Positions 1 through 8,699 of a stretch of DNA of 20,665 nt are shown in pieces. Within the stretch, counting starts at the first letter, position 1. Each line of letters opens with the position of its first letter. The translations under genes were made by a program, and so were the position numbers. Origin of the DNA: Bacteriovoracaceae bacterium UBA6153. Its GTDB lineage: Bacteria > Bdellovibrionota > Bacteriovoracia > Bacteriovoracales > Bacteriovoracaceae. The DNA is taken from NCBI GenBank assembly GCA_002428265.1, contig DIUR01000014.1, positions 333 through 20,997 on the forward strand. The letters run 5' to 3'. A model generated the notes under the pieces. The model made no database searches. It worked only from the letters and a program-made list of their open reading frames with translations, and was not told the DNA's origin.

Positions 1-2
1 AC

Positions 3-872
3 CTCAACGACTACTACGACGTCACGCTCAAAGAGCATCGTCTCCAGTCCTTAAAAAAATTTCCAAACTTCGAGTTTCACAAAATTGATATAGAATCTCA
101 AGAAGACCTCGCCCCACTCTTTAAGCGCCACCAATTTGCCGGTGTGCTCAATCTTGCAGCACGAGCAGGTGTGCGCTACTCCATGGAGTGCCCTGAAGTC
201 TACATGACTACAAATGCGATGGGCACACTGAGTCTTCTTAATCTAATGCGCGATTATGATGTAAAAAAAATGGTGCTGGCTTCAACCAGCTCTCTTTATG
301 CCGGTCAGAAGATGCCCTTTTTGGAAACTCTCCCTGTTAATACTCCAATATCGCCTTATGCCGCTTCAAAGAAAGCAGCAGAGGTTATGGCCTATTCCTA
401 TCATCATCTTTACAAACTTGATGTATCGGTGGTCCGGTATTTCACAGTTTATGGACCGGCAAGCAGACCAGATATGGCTATTTTCAGATTCATTGAATGG
501 ATTAATAATGATAAGGAAATTGAACTTTTCGGCGATGGACTTCAGGCAAGAGATTTTACTTATGTCGATGATATCGCTCGTGGCACTATTTCTGCCCTCA
601 AGCCTTTCGGATATGAGATTATTAATCTTGGAGGCGGCAAGAACCCAATAAACCTTTTAACAGTGATTGAAATGATTGAAAAAGCAATTGGAAAGAAAGC
701 TAAAATTCAAAACCGTGATTTTCATATCGCTGATATTCAAGAGACATGGGCTGACATTTCAAAAGCGAAAAACCATCTTAACTGGGAACCAACATACTCA
801 CTAGAAGAAGGCATCAAGCAAAGTGTAAAATGGCATATTGATCATCAACATCTTGGCTTCAAGCTTAATTAA
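3..872 (+). CDS. NAD-dependent sugar-nucleotide epimerase, UDP-glucuronate 4-epimerase-like (5' truncated)
   Basis: The reading frame is open from the left edge, so the start and the N-terminal GxxGxxG NAD-binding turn lie outside; 289 residues are visible and roughly 40-50 are missing. The visible part has the extended short-chain dehydrogenase pattern: LNLAARAGVRYS, the STSSLY serine strand, the YAASK catalytic YxxxK pair, and the substrate-binding stretches RYFTVYGP and RDFTYVDD. LAARAGVRYS and VYGPASRPDM are typical of UDP-glucuronate 4-epimerases, which turn UDP-GlcA into UDP-GalA in the cytoplasm. That fits the convergent neighbour ugd, which makes UDP-GlcA; the two stops overlap by 4 nt. 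A UDP-glucose 4-epimerase or another 4-epimerase cannot be excluded. An in-frame GTG at 144 is internal, since homology-like sequence continues upstream of it. Confidence 0.88.
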   Translation, partial: LNDYYDVTLKEHRLQSLKKFPNFEFHKIDIESQEDLAPLFKRHQFAGVLNLAARAGVRYSMECPEVYMTTNAMGTLSLLNLMRDYDVKKMVLASTSSLYAGQKMPFLETLPVNTPISPYAASKKAAEVMAYSYHHLYKLDVSVVRYFTVYGPASRPDMAIFRFIEWINNDKEIELFGDGLQARDFTYVDDIARGTISALKPFGYEIINLGGGKNPINLLTVIEMIEKAIGKKAKIQNRDFHIADIQETWADISKAKNHLNWEPTYSLEEGIKQSVKWHIDHQHLGFKLN

Positions 873-2176
873 ACTTTCTTTCCTACTGCATAATAAGTGA
901 ATCCAAATTCTTTTACTTTTTGTGTATTATAAAGATTTCTTCCATCAAAAATAACAGGGCTTTTAAGTTGTGATTTAATTTCTTCAAAATCAGGAGCTCT
1001 AAATTGTTTCCATTCCGTAAGGACAATCAAAGCATCTGCACCAAATAATGCTTCATATTTATTTTCAAAGTTTTCTACTGGTACTGAAATTGAATTCATA
1101 TAGTTTTGATAATTGTTTCCTGCCTCCGGATCATAAAACCTGATTTTTGCCCCCATTCCATGAAGCTCTTTGGCCATATCAATAGCTGCAGTCTCACGTA
1201 TATCATCAGTATTTGCTTTAAATGCGACTCCCCAAAAAGAAAATATTTTTCCTTTCACTTCTCCAAAATGTTTAACAATTTTTGAGACTAGATATACTTT
1301 TTGATCCTTATTTACTTTTTCAGAAGCTTTAATAATTTCTAATGATAGACCTTGCTCATTCGCTGTATGAATAAGTGCCTTAACATCTTTGGGAAAACAT
1401 GAACCGCCATAACCTGGTCCGGGGTAGAGGAAATGTGACCCAATACGCGAATCAGTTGAAATTCCATGGCGAACCTCTTCAATATCAGCTCCCACAAGGT
1501 CGCAGAGTTTAGCCATTTCATTCATAAAAGAAATCTTTGTCGCTAAAAAACAATTAGCTGCGTATTTAGTCATCTCGGCCGAAAGATTTGACATGTGAAT
1601 GGTGCGCTTAATCTGACGATTAAAAGGCTCATAGAGTTCCTCAAGTAGTTTTGCTGCTCTTTGATCATACGAGCCTATAATTATTCTCTCTGGTTTCATG
1701 AAGTCTTCTACTGCCGATCCTTCCTTTAAAAATTCAGGATTACTAACGACTGAAAACTTTACCTTAGAGATCTCACTCAAGTTATTTTTTACTTTTAAAC
1801 CGGTTCCTACTGGAACAGTAGATTTTATGACTACAACGGAATTATCTTTTAAATATGGAGCGAGCTCATTACAGGCTAAATATAGATATTTAAGATCAGC
1901 ATGTCCCGTTTCACTTGATGGAGTTCCCACTGCTAGAAATACTAGCTCTGATGAACTCACTGACTCATAACTTGTTGTGAAAAAAAGTCTATCTTCTTTG
2001 ATATTGTTTTTCATCATAAGCTCAAGACCAGGCTCATATATGGGGCAGACACCTGACTTCATTAATTGAACTTTTTTATGATCTATATCAATGCATGTAA
2101 CTTCGTGTCCCATTTCAGCAAAGCATGTCCCCGTGACAAGTCCTACATAACCTGTTCCAACTATTGTTACCTTCAT
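869..2176 (-). CDS. ugd: UDP-glucose 6-dehydrogenase
   Basis: Oxidises UDP-glucose to UDP-glucuronate with two NAD+, giving uronic acid donors for surface polysaccharide. At 435 residues it is the usual bacterial length. The N-terminal Rossmann turn GTGYVGLVTG is at residues 7-16. The central helix with AEMTKYAANCF is at about 200-210. The catalytic cysteine is in GYGGSCFPKD (Cys260), and the C-terminal NAD/UDP domain has FWGVAFKANTDDIRE. The ATG at 2176 is preceded by AGGA 6 nt upstream, a good ribosome site. It is the last gene of the minus-strand operon, 22 nt after the WecA-like gene, and its stop overlaps the stop of the epimerase gene on the other strand by 4 nt. Confidence 0.96.
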   Translation of the reverse strand: MKVTIVGTGYVGLVTGTCFAEMGHEVTCIDIDHKKVQLMKSGVCPIYEPGLELMMKNNIKEDRLFFTTSYESVSSSELVFLAVGTPSSETGHADLKYLYLACNELAPYLKDNSVVVIKSTVPVGTGLKVKNNLSEISKVKFSVVSNPEFLKEGSAVEDFMKPERIIIGSYDQRAAKLLEELYEPFNRQIKRTIHMSNLSAEMTKYAANCFLATKISFMNEMAKLCDLVGADIEEVRHGISTDSRIGSHFLYPGPGYGGSCFPKDVKALIHTANEQGLSLEIIKASEKVNKDQKVYLVSKIVKHFGEVKGKIFSFWGVAFKANTDDIRETAAIDMAKELHGMGAKIRFYDPEAGNNYQNYMNSISVPVENFENKYEALFGADALIVLTEWKQFRAPDFEEIKSQLKSPVIFDGRNLYNTQKVKEFGFTYYAVGKKV

Positions 2177-2198
2177 ATCAAATCCTAATATTTGAAAA

Positions 2199-3260
2199 CT
2201 ATTTCAAAAAAGAATGCTTTCTTTTTTTAGTTAAAGTCTTTAATTGTAAAATTGTTAAAAAACAAATGATGTTAATGAGCAGTAGCATGACCTCACCCGA
2301 GATATGACCTTTAAGAAACCAAAACAATCCAATCATTGAAATATTAAACGAAGCGATCATAAGGGTGGATTGTGCGTGATTGAGTCCCAAATCAGTCAAA
2401 ATATGGTGAATGTGATTTCGATCGGGTTTAAAGGGAGAGCGACCTTCGAGAATTCTAATCATAAAAACTCTGACTGTATCAAAAAGTGGAATGATTAAAA
2501 TCGCCATAGTGATAACTGGTACAGAGAGGACTTTATAAGGAGCCTCACGCTCCATCACACGATTCATCTCAATGAACTTAATAGCTAAGATTGAAAGGAT
2601 GAGACCAAGAATAAGCGAGCCCGTATCCCCCATAAATATCTTTGCCGGAGACCAGTTAAACCACAGAAAACCGATTAATGAGCCGCAAAGAGCATAAGAA
2701 AGAATCGCAAATTGATAACTCTCTACAAAGTAGAACCATGTCCCAAAACAAACAGAGGCGATGACTCCTATCGTGCCTGCTAACCCGTCAAGACCATCAA
2801 TTAGATTAAGAGAGTTAGTAATACCTGTGATCACAAAAACAGTAAGTAGATAAGAAACATAAATGGGGATATCAGAAATCCCAAATAATCCGTAAAAGGT
2901 GTTAATCCGAATTCCTGCAAAGTGTACCAAAATCACAGCGGCAATGAGTTGACCGATGAGTTTCTTATAAGCACGCAAAGCAATAATGTCGTCTTTCATA
3001 CCCATAAAAAACAAAATTGTAATAGCCGAGATAATATATTGAAGCTCAACAATCTGAGATTGGTTTGACCAAAAAGTCAGAGAAAAAATCAAACCAGCAA
3101 AAATCGCCAATCCGCCAAGAGTTGGTATCGCTGACTTGTGGTGTTTACGTGCATCAGGCTCATCGTAGAGATGTTTAATCTTCGCCACTCGAATAATCGA
3201 AGGAATGGCAAACATAGTGATCGCCATAGAAGTAAAGAATGATGCGAAAAGAGTAATCAT
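2199..3260 (-). CDS. wecA: WecA-family undecaprenyl-phosphate HexNAc-1-phosphate transferase
   Basis: Integral membrane enzyme of the WecA/WbpL/MraY superfamily that starts the lipid-linked repeat by moving a HexNAc-1-phosphate from UDP-HexNAc to undecaprenyl phosphate on the inner face of the inner membrane. Length is 353 residues with about ten or eleven hydrophobic segments. Family motifs in order: the Asp pair in GMKDDI (D90-D91), NSLNLIDGLDGL at 149-160, the FMGDTGS loop at 209-215, and the HIHH motif in PDRNHIHH at 279-286, which is typical of the WecA/WbpL branch rather than MraY. The start overlaps the preceding 2-epimerase by 4 nt (ATGA), so translation is probably coupled. Whether the sugar is GlcNAc, GalNAc or a 6-deoxy-HexNAc cannot be read from sequence; the symbol indicates the family. 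Confidence 0.92.
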   Translation of the reverse strand: MITLFASFFTSMAITMFAIPSIIRVAKIKHLYDEPDARKHHKSAIPTLGGLAIFAGLIFSLTFWSNQSQIVELQYIISAITILFFMGMKDDIIALRAYKKLIGQLIAAVILVHFAGIRINTFYGLFGISDIPIYVSYLLTVFVITGITNSLNLIDGLDGLAGTIGVIASVCFGTWFYFVESYQFAILSYALCGSLIGFLWFNWSPAKIFMGDTGSLILGLILSILAIKFIEMNRVMEREAPYKVLSVPVITMAILIIPLFDTVRVFMIRILEGRSPFKPDRNHIHHILTDLGLNHAQSTLMIASFNISMIGLFWFLKGHISGEVMLLLINIICFLTILQLKTLTKKRKHSFLK

Positions 3261-4372
3261 TTATGCCACACGGTCCTATTCACGAAATCGATGTAGCTAA
3301 AAATGATGCGAACTACTTTGTCTGAGAAATTGAGCACTTCGTAGTCTTTAATTTTCTGGGACTTAAGTTCTGGATTTGTTGCTAAATCAACACAAGCCTT
3401 TAGGCTTTTTGTTTTCAGATCAGACATCAAACACGTTGCCTCATCGCTTCCTTCAGGTCGCTCATGAGTTTGTCTAATCATGATTCCAGGGAATCCAAGA
3501 CAATCAACCTCTTCAGTCAATGTCCCGCTATCAGAAAGAACACAAAATGAATCTTTTTGGAGTTTGTTATAATCGAAAAAGCCCAAAGGTTTCATGAGGT
3601 GAATTTTTGAAGCATCTACTTTTAGACCTATTTCATCAATTCTTTTTTGGGTGCGAGGATGAACTGAAAAAATGATCTTCTTGTTATAAGAAATCGCAAG
3701 ATCACTTAAAGTCTCAAGGAGAACCTTTAATCTCGATGGATCATCGACATTTTCTTCTCTATGAGCACTCACAACAAAATACTCTTTCGGTTTTAAACCT
3801 AGATTTACTAAAATCTGTGAACTATCAATGTCATTTTTAAACAGTTTAAAAATCTCTGTCATTGGAGAGCCGACCTTCATCACTGTATTGGCCTTCACCC
3901 CTTCATTCACAAGGTATTCCTTGGCCTGATTCGAATGAACCATATTGATGTCACTTAAATGGTCTACGACCTTACGATTCAATTCTTCGGGAACCCTTTG
4001 ATCAAAGCAGCGATTACCGGCCTCAAGATGAAATACTGGAATTTTTCTTCTCTTCGCAGAGATTACTCCAAGACAAGAATTCGTGTCCCCGTAAATGACA
4101 AAGGCATCAGGCTTAACTTGTTCTAAAATTTCATCGGTAAAACTGATGACATTAGCAATCGTTTGGGCAGGAGTGGGGGCGGCAACATTAAGAAAAAAAT
4201 CAGGCTTTCTAATTTGCAAGTTCTCAAAGAACACTTGATTGAGTTCATAATCAAAATTTTGCCCGGTATGAACCAGCACATGCTCACAATTATCATCAAG
4301 TCGCTTGATCACTTGACTCATTTTTATGAGCTCAGGCCTAGTCCCAACTAATGTTAAAATTTTGAGTTTCAT
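3257..4372 (-). CDS. fnlC: UDP-HexNAc 2-epimerase, FnlC/WbjD/WbvD type
   Basis: Non-hydrolysing UDP-N-acetylhexosamine 2-epimerase fold, 371 residues. Motifs: VGTRPELIK at 9-17, LEAGNRCFDQRVPEE at about 116-130, AHREEN at 203-208, SDSGTLTEE at 280-288 and RQTHERPEG at 300-308. The forms LEAGNR and HERPEG are those I associate with the last-step epimerases of 6-deoxy-L-HexNAc synthesis (FnlC, WbjD, CapG, WbvD), whereas WecB, which makes UDP-ManNAc, usually has LEAGLR and a TERPE form. The position next to an FnlA-type dehydratase and a reductase supports this. It should convert the L-talo or L-rhamno intermediate to UDP-L-FucNAc or UDP-L-QuiNAc. ATG start; 4-nt overlaps with both neighbours. 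Confidence 0.88.
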   Translation of the reverse strand: MKLKILTLVGTRPELIKMSQVIKRLDDNCEHVLVHTGQNFDYELNQVFFENLQIRKPDFFLNVAAPTPAQTIANVISFTDEILEQVKPDAFVIYGDTNSCLGVISAKRRKIPVFHLEAGNRCFDQRVPEELNRKVVDHLSDINMVHSNQAKEYLVNEGVKANTVMKVGSPMTEIFKLFKNDIDSSQILVNLGLKPKEYFVVSAHREENVDDPSRLKVLLETLSDLAISYNKKIIFSVHPRTQKRIDEIGLKVDASKIHLMKPLGFFDYNKLQKDSFCVLSDSGTLTEEVDCLGFPGIMIRQTHERPEGSDEATCLMSDLKTKSLKACVDLATNPELKSQKIKDYEVLNFSDKVVRIIFSYIDFVNRTVWHK

Positions 4373-5430
4373 CGTAGAAACTCTCCGTCCTCAACAGGAT
4401 TTTGACCAATGAGCAATTTATGCTCAGATAAGTACGCTTTCGTTTGTGCAAGATCCATAAGATCGTCACCTGAGCTATATTCCTTCTGGAGAACTGCTTT
4501 GACTGTTTCTTTAACTAACTCTGGAAGCATTGACTGGATGGCATAATACTCACCAACCTGATAGGCCCTTGGAGCTTCTTCGTCTGAAATCATGATTTCA
4601 TCAATTTTTTCACCTGGACGAATACCGGTCACAATCAACTGAATCTTTCTGTCTTCAATTAAAGCTTTAGCAAGTGTCATCATATTCGTAGCAGGAACCT
4701 TTGGAACAAAGGTTTCACCCGGTTTTGCGTGCTTAATAGCATTAAAAACAACATCCACGGCACGATTAAGCGGTAATAAAAAGCGAGTCATATCTTCTGT
4801 CGTAATAGTAACAGGGCCGCCGTTTTTAATTTGATCGTGAAATAGTGGTATCACTGATCCGCGTGAAGCCAAAACATTTCCGTATCGGACACAAACGAAA
4901 CGTGTTTCAGGACAAGTGACGTTAGCAGCGATAAAGATTTTCTCTTGAATAGCTTTAGTCATCCCCATCACGTTAACAGGTTTACAAGCCTTATCAGTTG
5001 AAACACCTACAACGGTTTCAACTTTAAGAGAATTTTCATTAATGGCCCGAACAATATTTTCTGCTCCCAATACATTTGTACGAATGGCCTCGATAGGGAA
5101 ATACTCACATGAAGGTACTTGCTTAAGAGCAGCAGCATTAATCACAATGTCAGCGTGCTTTAAGACTGAAGCCACAGAGCTATAATCCCTGACATCACCA
5201 ATTCGGAATTCAAGAAGACTTTCAAAATTTCGAAAAATAACTTCATCAGTAGAAGATTTCTTATTGAGGTATTCAAGGCGCATGTAGTGCTGTTTTGCCT
5301 CATCACGGGAAAAGATAATGATCTTTTTTGGTGTTCCAACTTCACCAGTGAGGATTCGTCTAGTCAAAACTTTACCAAGAGATCCAGTCCCTCCAGTAAT
5401 GACAACTCTTTTACCTTCTAAAATTTTCAT
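4369..5430 (-). CDS. fnlA: UDP-GlcNAc 4,6-dehydratase/5-epimerase, FnlA/WbjB/CapE type
   Basis: First enzyme of the 6-deoxy-L-HexNAc route, acting on UDP-GlcNAc with bound NADP(H). It is a 353-residue polysaccharide-biosynthesis SDR protein. The nucleotide turn ITGGTGSLG is at residues 11-19, STDK at 144-147, and the catalytic pair is MGMTK at 155-159. The usual SDR tyrosine is therefore a methionine (MxxxK), as in CapE and PglF, so this is a family trait and not damage. TRFLLPL and PGEKIDEIMISDEEAPR further on match the family. The usual products are UDP-4-keto-6-deoxy-L-arabino or L-lyxo HexNAc derivatives. ATG start, overlapping the upstream reductase gene by 4 nt. Confidence 0.93.
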   Translation of the reverse strand: MKILEGKRVVITGGTGSLGKVLTRRILTGEVGTPKKIIIFSRDEAKQHYMRLEYLNKKSSTDEVIFRNFESLLEFRIGDVRDYSSVASVLKHADIVINAAALKQVPSCEYFPIEAIRTNVLGAENIVRAINENSLKVETVVGVSTDKACKPVNVMGMTKAIQEKIFIAANVTCPETRFVCVRYGNVLASRGSVIPLFHDQIKNGGPVTITTEDMTRFLLPLNRAVDVVFNAIKHAKPGETFVPKVPATNMMTLAKALIEDRKIQLIVTGIRPGEKIDEIMISDEEAPRAYQVGEYYAIQSMLPELVKETVKAVLQKEYSSGDDLMDLAQTKAYLSEHKLLIGQNPVEDGEFLR

Positions 5431-6281
5431 TTCTTATCCTTATATAACTCTTTGTTTTCAATATAAAAGCCATGCATTTCAGCTACCAGCTCAGGCCATG
5501 TCGGAGGAACATACCCAGTGAGTTTTCTTAATTTGTCTGAGTTGAGACTTCGATCGATTTTAAATTCTGTATTGGGATTAATCTTAATCTGTTTGTCGTA
5601 CTGTTTTGCCACCAAATTCAAGAGTTCGAACTTATTAATCGGCTCAGAAGAAAAGTGATACATCCCGCTAAACCAATTCTCAAAAACATATTTCTTCAAG
5701 AAACGCGCAATAGTAATTGTTGGGAAGCCCGAATAAATTGCTTTTTGAAAACCAGAACATTCATTTTGTTGACTTAAGAACCAATCAATCAAACTCACAT
5801 TAGATCTTAATTCATGACCAATAATCGATGTTCTTAAAGTCAGTGAATGAGCATAATCCACTTCACCCATGAGTTTTGTAAGCCCATAGGTATCACGAGC
5901 ATCTGTAAGATCAGCTTCCGTGTAATCACCTTTCTGACCTGTAAAAACACAATCAGTGCTAAAGTGAACAACTTTGGCGCCTACTTCACTGGCGATCTCA
6001 CAAAGCTTGTGAGGCCAGAGAGAATTAATCTCAATTGAATGAAGTTTGTTTTTGCTTATGTCGAGTTGCTTAATCACACCCACAGCATTCAAAATAAAAT
6101 CTGGTTTGAACTTTTGGACAACTTCGGAAACTTTCCCCAAATCATTCGTATCAATCCCACTCACGAGATCGGGATGCCACTTTTGGGAACGGCAAACGCC
6201 TAAAACTTCAAAAGTTTTTTTAAGTTCAAGGTATAAGGTATGGCCCAGCATTCCGTTGGCACCGAAGATTAAAATCTTCAA
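5427..6281 (-). CDS. RmlD/WbvR-type NAD(P)-dependent sugar-nucleotide 4-reductase
   Basis: An SDR reductase of the RmlD (dTDP-4-dehydrorhamnose reductase) family, 284 residues. It shows GANGMLG at 7-13, NAVGVIKQ at 65-72, the STDCVF strand at 108-113 and the catalytic YGLTK at 132-136. In the L-FucNAc route the middle enzyme (FnlB/WbjC/CapF) is about 370 residues with a C-terminal cupin; this protein is shorter and RmlD-like. A reductase of that kind, WbvR of Vibrio cholerae O37, makes UDP-L-RhaNAc, which a 2-epimerase turns into UDP-L-QuiNAc. L-QuiNAc is therefore the preferred inference, not proven. The start is TTG at 6281, directly before the nucleotide-binding strand, with GGAG 9 nt upstream; no ATG or GTG is better placed. 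Confidence 0.85.
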   Translation of the reverse strand: MKILIFGANGMLGHTLYLELKKTFEVLGVCRSQKWHPDLVSGIDTNDLGKVSEVVQKFKPDFILNAVGVIKQLDISKNKLHSIEINSLWPHKLCEIASEVGAKVVHFSTDCVFTGQKGDYTEADLTDARDTYGLTKLMGEVDYAHSLTLRTSIIGHELRSNVSLIDWFLSQQNECSGFQKAIYSGFPTITIARFLKKYVFENWFSGMYHFSSEPINKFELLNLVAKQYDKQIKINPNTEFKIDRSLNSDKLRKLTGYVPPTWPELVAEMHGFYIENKELYKDKK

Positions 6282-6285
6282 TTAC

Positions 6286-7482
6286 TCACACTCCAAGTAA
6301 CCTGCGAATATCCTTCATGGACTTCTCTCTGTTAAAGTACTGTTTATAGTATTTTTCAGAGTTATCGCCAAGTTTTTGGAGATCTTCACTCTTCATACGA
6401 GCCATCTTGCTTATTGCATTAATCAAGCCATTTAACTCTTCAGCCGGGGCAACGAAACCGCACCCAGCCTCAGTTATGATTTGGGCAGCTTCCCCATCAA
6501 TCGATGCCAATACTGGCTTTCCACAAGCCATGTAGGACTGAAGCTTACTTGGGACTGTTATTTCAAAAATTGGATCTTTCCTAAGAGAGAGATACAGTGC
6601 GTCAGCGTGAGCAAAAAGGGCAGGCATCCTTTCTGGAGGGAAGCTTCCTATAAAGTTAAACTTATGACGCACACCAAATCTATCTATCGCATTTTCTAGG
6701 ATCGTTCGGCCGCGTCCATCACCAACAATAATTACCTCAATACTAATACTTTCATCCAGTTTCGAAACAGCTTCTGCTAAAAGCCCTAGGTTTTGTGCGG
6801 TACCGATGTTCCCTGCGAACATTAGCTTAAAAGAATCAGAAAACTTAAATTCAGGATCCGGCAACACCCTTTTATAAAACTCTTCCGCCCAATAGGGGAA
6901 ATACTCAATCTTAGCGGATGGGTGTTTTGATCTAATGCTTGATTCAAACCCCTTGCAGGACACCAATATGGAATCAACATTTTGATAAATCCATCTTACA
7001 ACCTGCTCGAGCATATTAATGAAAGAATGATTTTTAATTGTATTGGTTGCAACCAAGCTTTCAGGCCAAAGATCTGTGATCCAAAGGGTGACTGGAATTT
7101 TTCTGAGAAACTTGTAAATAATTGCAGGCAACGCCATAAAAATGGGAGAAGTTTGACAAACTAATACGCGTTCAAAACTTACAAATAAGCCTAGAAAAAT
7201 TCCATAGATTGATCCGATCACCATAAAGCTAAAATAATTTAGAGCTAGTTTTAGTTTTGAGTTGCCTCTAGGTATTATTGGGACTCTGATAATATTTACT
7301 CCCCTCACATACTCCACTATGGGGGAGAAGATCTTATATCCAGTGAAAAATGATCCTTCTGGGTAATTTGGTATTGCAGTAAGTACCGTCACATCACAAT
7401 CTTTCGCAAGATCGAAAACAAGATCATTAAATCTAAAGTTTTCAGGATAAAAATGTTGGGACACCACTAATATATTTTTCAA
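6286..7482 (-). CDS. wbuB: GT4 glycosyltransferase, WbuB-like (6-deoxy-L-HexNAc transferase)
   Basis: GT-B fold glycosyltransferase of 398 residues, the usual length of the WbuB/WcaI group. The N-terminus, VSQHFYPENFRFNDL at 7-21, is typical of this group. The acceptor half has ITDLWPES; the donor half has FAGNIGTAQNLGLL, VGDGRGR and the donor-site helix EITVPSKLQSYMACGKPVLA. WbuB homologues follow fnlABC-type genes in several O-antigen loci and are thought to add L-FucNAc or L-QuiNAc to the lipid-linked first sugar. That fits here, because the gene lies 4 nt before the reductase of the same pathway. The start is TTG, overlapping the stop of the upstream flippase as TTGA, so translation is probably coupled. 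A weak AGG lies upstream. Confidence 0.85.
   Translation of the reverse strand: MKNILVVSQHFYPENFRFNDLVFDLAKDCDVTVLTAIPNYPEGSFFTGYKIFSPIVEYVRGVNIIRVPIIPRGNSKLKLALNYFSFMVIGSIYGIFLGLFVSFERVLVCQTSPIFMALPAIIYKFLRKIPVTLWITDLWPESLVATNTIKNHSFINMLEQVVRWIYQNVDSILVSCKGFESSIRSKHPSAKIEYFPYWAEEFYKRVLPDPEFKFSDSFKLMFAGNIGTAQNLGLLAEAVSKLDESISIEVIIVGDGRGRTILENAIDRFGVRHKFNFIGSFPPERMPALFAHADALYLSLRKDPIFEITVPSKLQSYMACGKPVLASIDGEAAQIITEAGCGFVAPAEELNGLINAISKMARMKSEDLQKLGDNSEKYYKQYFNREKSMKDIRRLLGV
6291..6294 (-). promoter_or_regulatory. Ribosome binding site GGAG for the TTG start at 6281
   Basis: Read on the minus strand, GGAG ends 9 nt before the TTG of the RmlD-type gene and lies in the last codons of the wbuB-like gene. 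It supports the unusual TTG start, for which no ATG alternative precedes the nucleotide-binding strand. Confidence 0.55.
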
Positions 7483-8699
7483 GTACTAAAACCTATTTTT
7501 CTTTTGACTTGTAAATACACACAGCCTGTGGAGACGAGTTGTAATGAAGAAGCGATAAAAAAACAATAACTCACAGAAATTAAGTCCGTGGGATTTATGA
7601 GAAATACAAGAAGAATTACCCCCGCCCCCCATATTATATCAGTAATAAAATACAACACTTTAAACCCAAAAGAAATCAGAGTTAGACTAATAAATATTGA
7701 TAATGCACGAAAAACTTCAGCAAAACATAGGACAGAAAAAACGTATATATTCTTAAAGAAGCTAATACCTACAAAGAGTTCCAGATAAGGGTAGGAAATC
7801 AATGCCAAAAAAAACAGTAATAACCATAAAAACAAAAGATAATATTTCAAATATCTCTTAACATCCAAAATACTTCTACTTCTCATGATGACAGGAAGGT
7901 AGAAGTAGCTAAGCATCATGGAAGCCACCAAGGTCATGTTAACGACCAACGAAAGCATCGACTCTAAGACGCCTGATTCAGTAGCACTTATAATTCGATA
8001 AACGTACGACTTAACGATAAGAGTTGATCCAAGAAAAAAAATCAAACCACCACCGACAGAAAAAGATGTTTTTTCAAAATTAAAATCTCTCTCAAAAACT
8101 AAATATTCCCCTTTTAAGCATCGCCAAGAAATAATCAATGCAAATAACAAGCTTAAAGAATAACTAAATAAAAACACCTCTGAAATCCAATCATCTTCAA
8201 ATAAGTTTAAAGACAAGCAAATTAATATAAAGAGGTACGGCAAGAACTGAAGGACTGAGCCAAGAATAACCTTTCTCTTTGCAACCAAGACACCTCTAAC
8301 AAATCCCAGTATAGTAATGATAAAAAAAAGAAGAGGTAATCTGGCATAATTCAAAGAATTTACATCGCCAAAAACAAGCTCACTTAATGAGCCACCAAAT
8401 ACAATCGAAATAAAAGACAGTATCAACCAAGACAAAATATGATAATTAAAAGCAACTCCGATTCGCCGGTCGTTTTCAGAGATACTAAAAAATTCAATTA
8501 ACGAAGCCCCTCCCCCGCAATGCAAAAAAACAGAGCAGAACTGCAAGAACTGTCTGTAAACACCAAAGGCACCCAGTGAATCTAAATGCGACTTAGCCAA
8601 AAATGAAACCGCTAAACTAGCAAAAACAGCACTTAAACCCACCCCCAAAAGGGGAGGTATAATCCTCCCAAACTGTTTTCCATTTAAAAATAAACTCAT
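7479..8699 (-). CDS. wzx: Polysaccharide flippase, WzxE-like
   Basis: Multispanning membrane protein of 406 residues with about twelve hydrophobic segments, of the MOP/polysaccharide transporter type that flips undecaprenyl-PP-linked repeats across the inner membrane. By eye the pattern resembles WzxE of enterobacterial common antigen more than RfbX-type proteins: an early GxxGVYRQFLQF segment followed by a glycine-rich GGGASLIEFFS, a mid-protein helix running into SYFYLPVIMRSRSI, and a later FFKNIYVFSVLCFAEVFRAL stretch. It is the first gene of the minus-strand operon and its stop overlaps the WbuB-like start. ATG at 8699, with no strong Shine-Dalgarno (only GGT). Its composition is very AT-rich. 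A second, dissimilar flippase gene lies at 11748-12992. Confidence 0.8.
   Translation of the reverse strand: MSLFLNGKQFGRIIPPLLGVGLSAVFASLAVSFLAKSHLDSLGAFGVYRQFLQFCSVFLHCGGGASLIEFFSISENDRRIGVAFNYHILSWLILSFISIVFGGSLSELVFGDVNSLNYARLPLLFFIITILGFVRGVLVAKRKVILGSVLQFLPYLFILICLSLNLFEDDWISEVFLFSYSLSLLFALIISWRCLKGEYLVFERDFNFEKTSFSVGGGLIFFLGSTLIVKSYVYRIISATESGVLESMLSLVVNMTLVASMMLSYFYLPVIMRSRSILDVKRYLKYYLLFLWLLLFFLALISYPYLELFVGISFFKNIYVFSVLCFAEVFRALSIFISLTLISFGFKVLYFITDIIWGAGVILLVFLINPTDLISVSYCFFIASSLQLVSTGCVYLQVKRKIGFST
8652..8669. repeat. Perfect 6-bp GC-rich inverted repeat in the start of wzx
   Basis: GGGAGG at 8652-8657 and CCTCCC at 8664-8669 flank a 6-nt centre, TATAAT. A second small hairpin, CCCC at 8643-8646 and GGGG at 8651-8654 around AAAA, overlaps it. 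Both lie in codons 11-20 of the flippase gene, in strongly AT-rich surroundings. In the wzx mRNA they could fold just after the start codon and slow early translation. Chance or coding constraint (consecutive Gly and Pro codons) may explain them. Confidence 0.5.

Noticed and set aside
144..146. GTG as the start of the first gene
   Set aside because: The frame is open to the left edge and the upstream residues are epimerase-like, so the gene is truncated by the window and the GTG is internal.
4369..5430. Missing catalytic tyrosine in the dehydratase as a sign of inactivation
   Set aside because: Met at that position with the Lys kept (MGMTK) is normal for the FnlA/CapE and PglF type.
8658..8663. 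TATAAT as a promoter -10 box
   Set aside because: It is the loop of an inverted repeat inside the wzx coding sequence and has no suitable -35.
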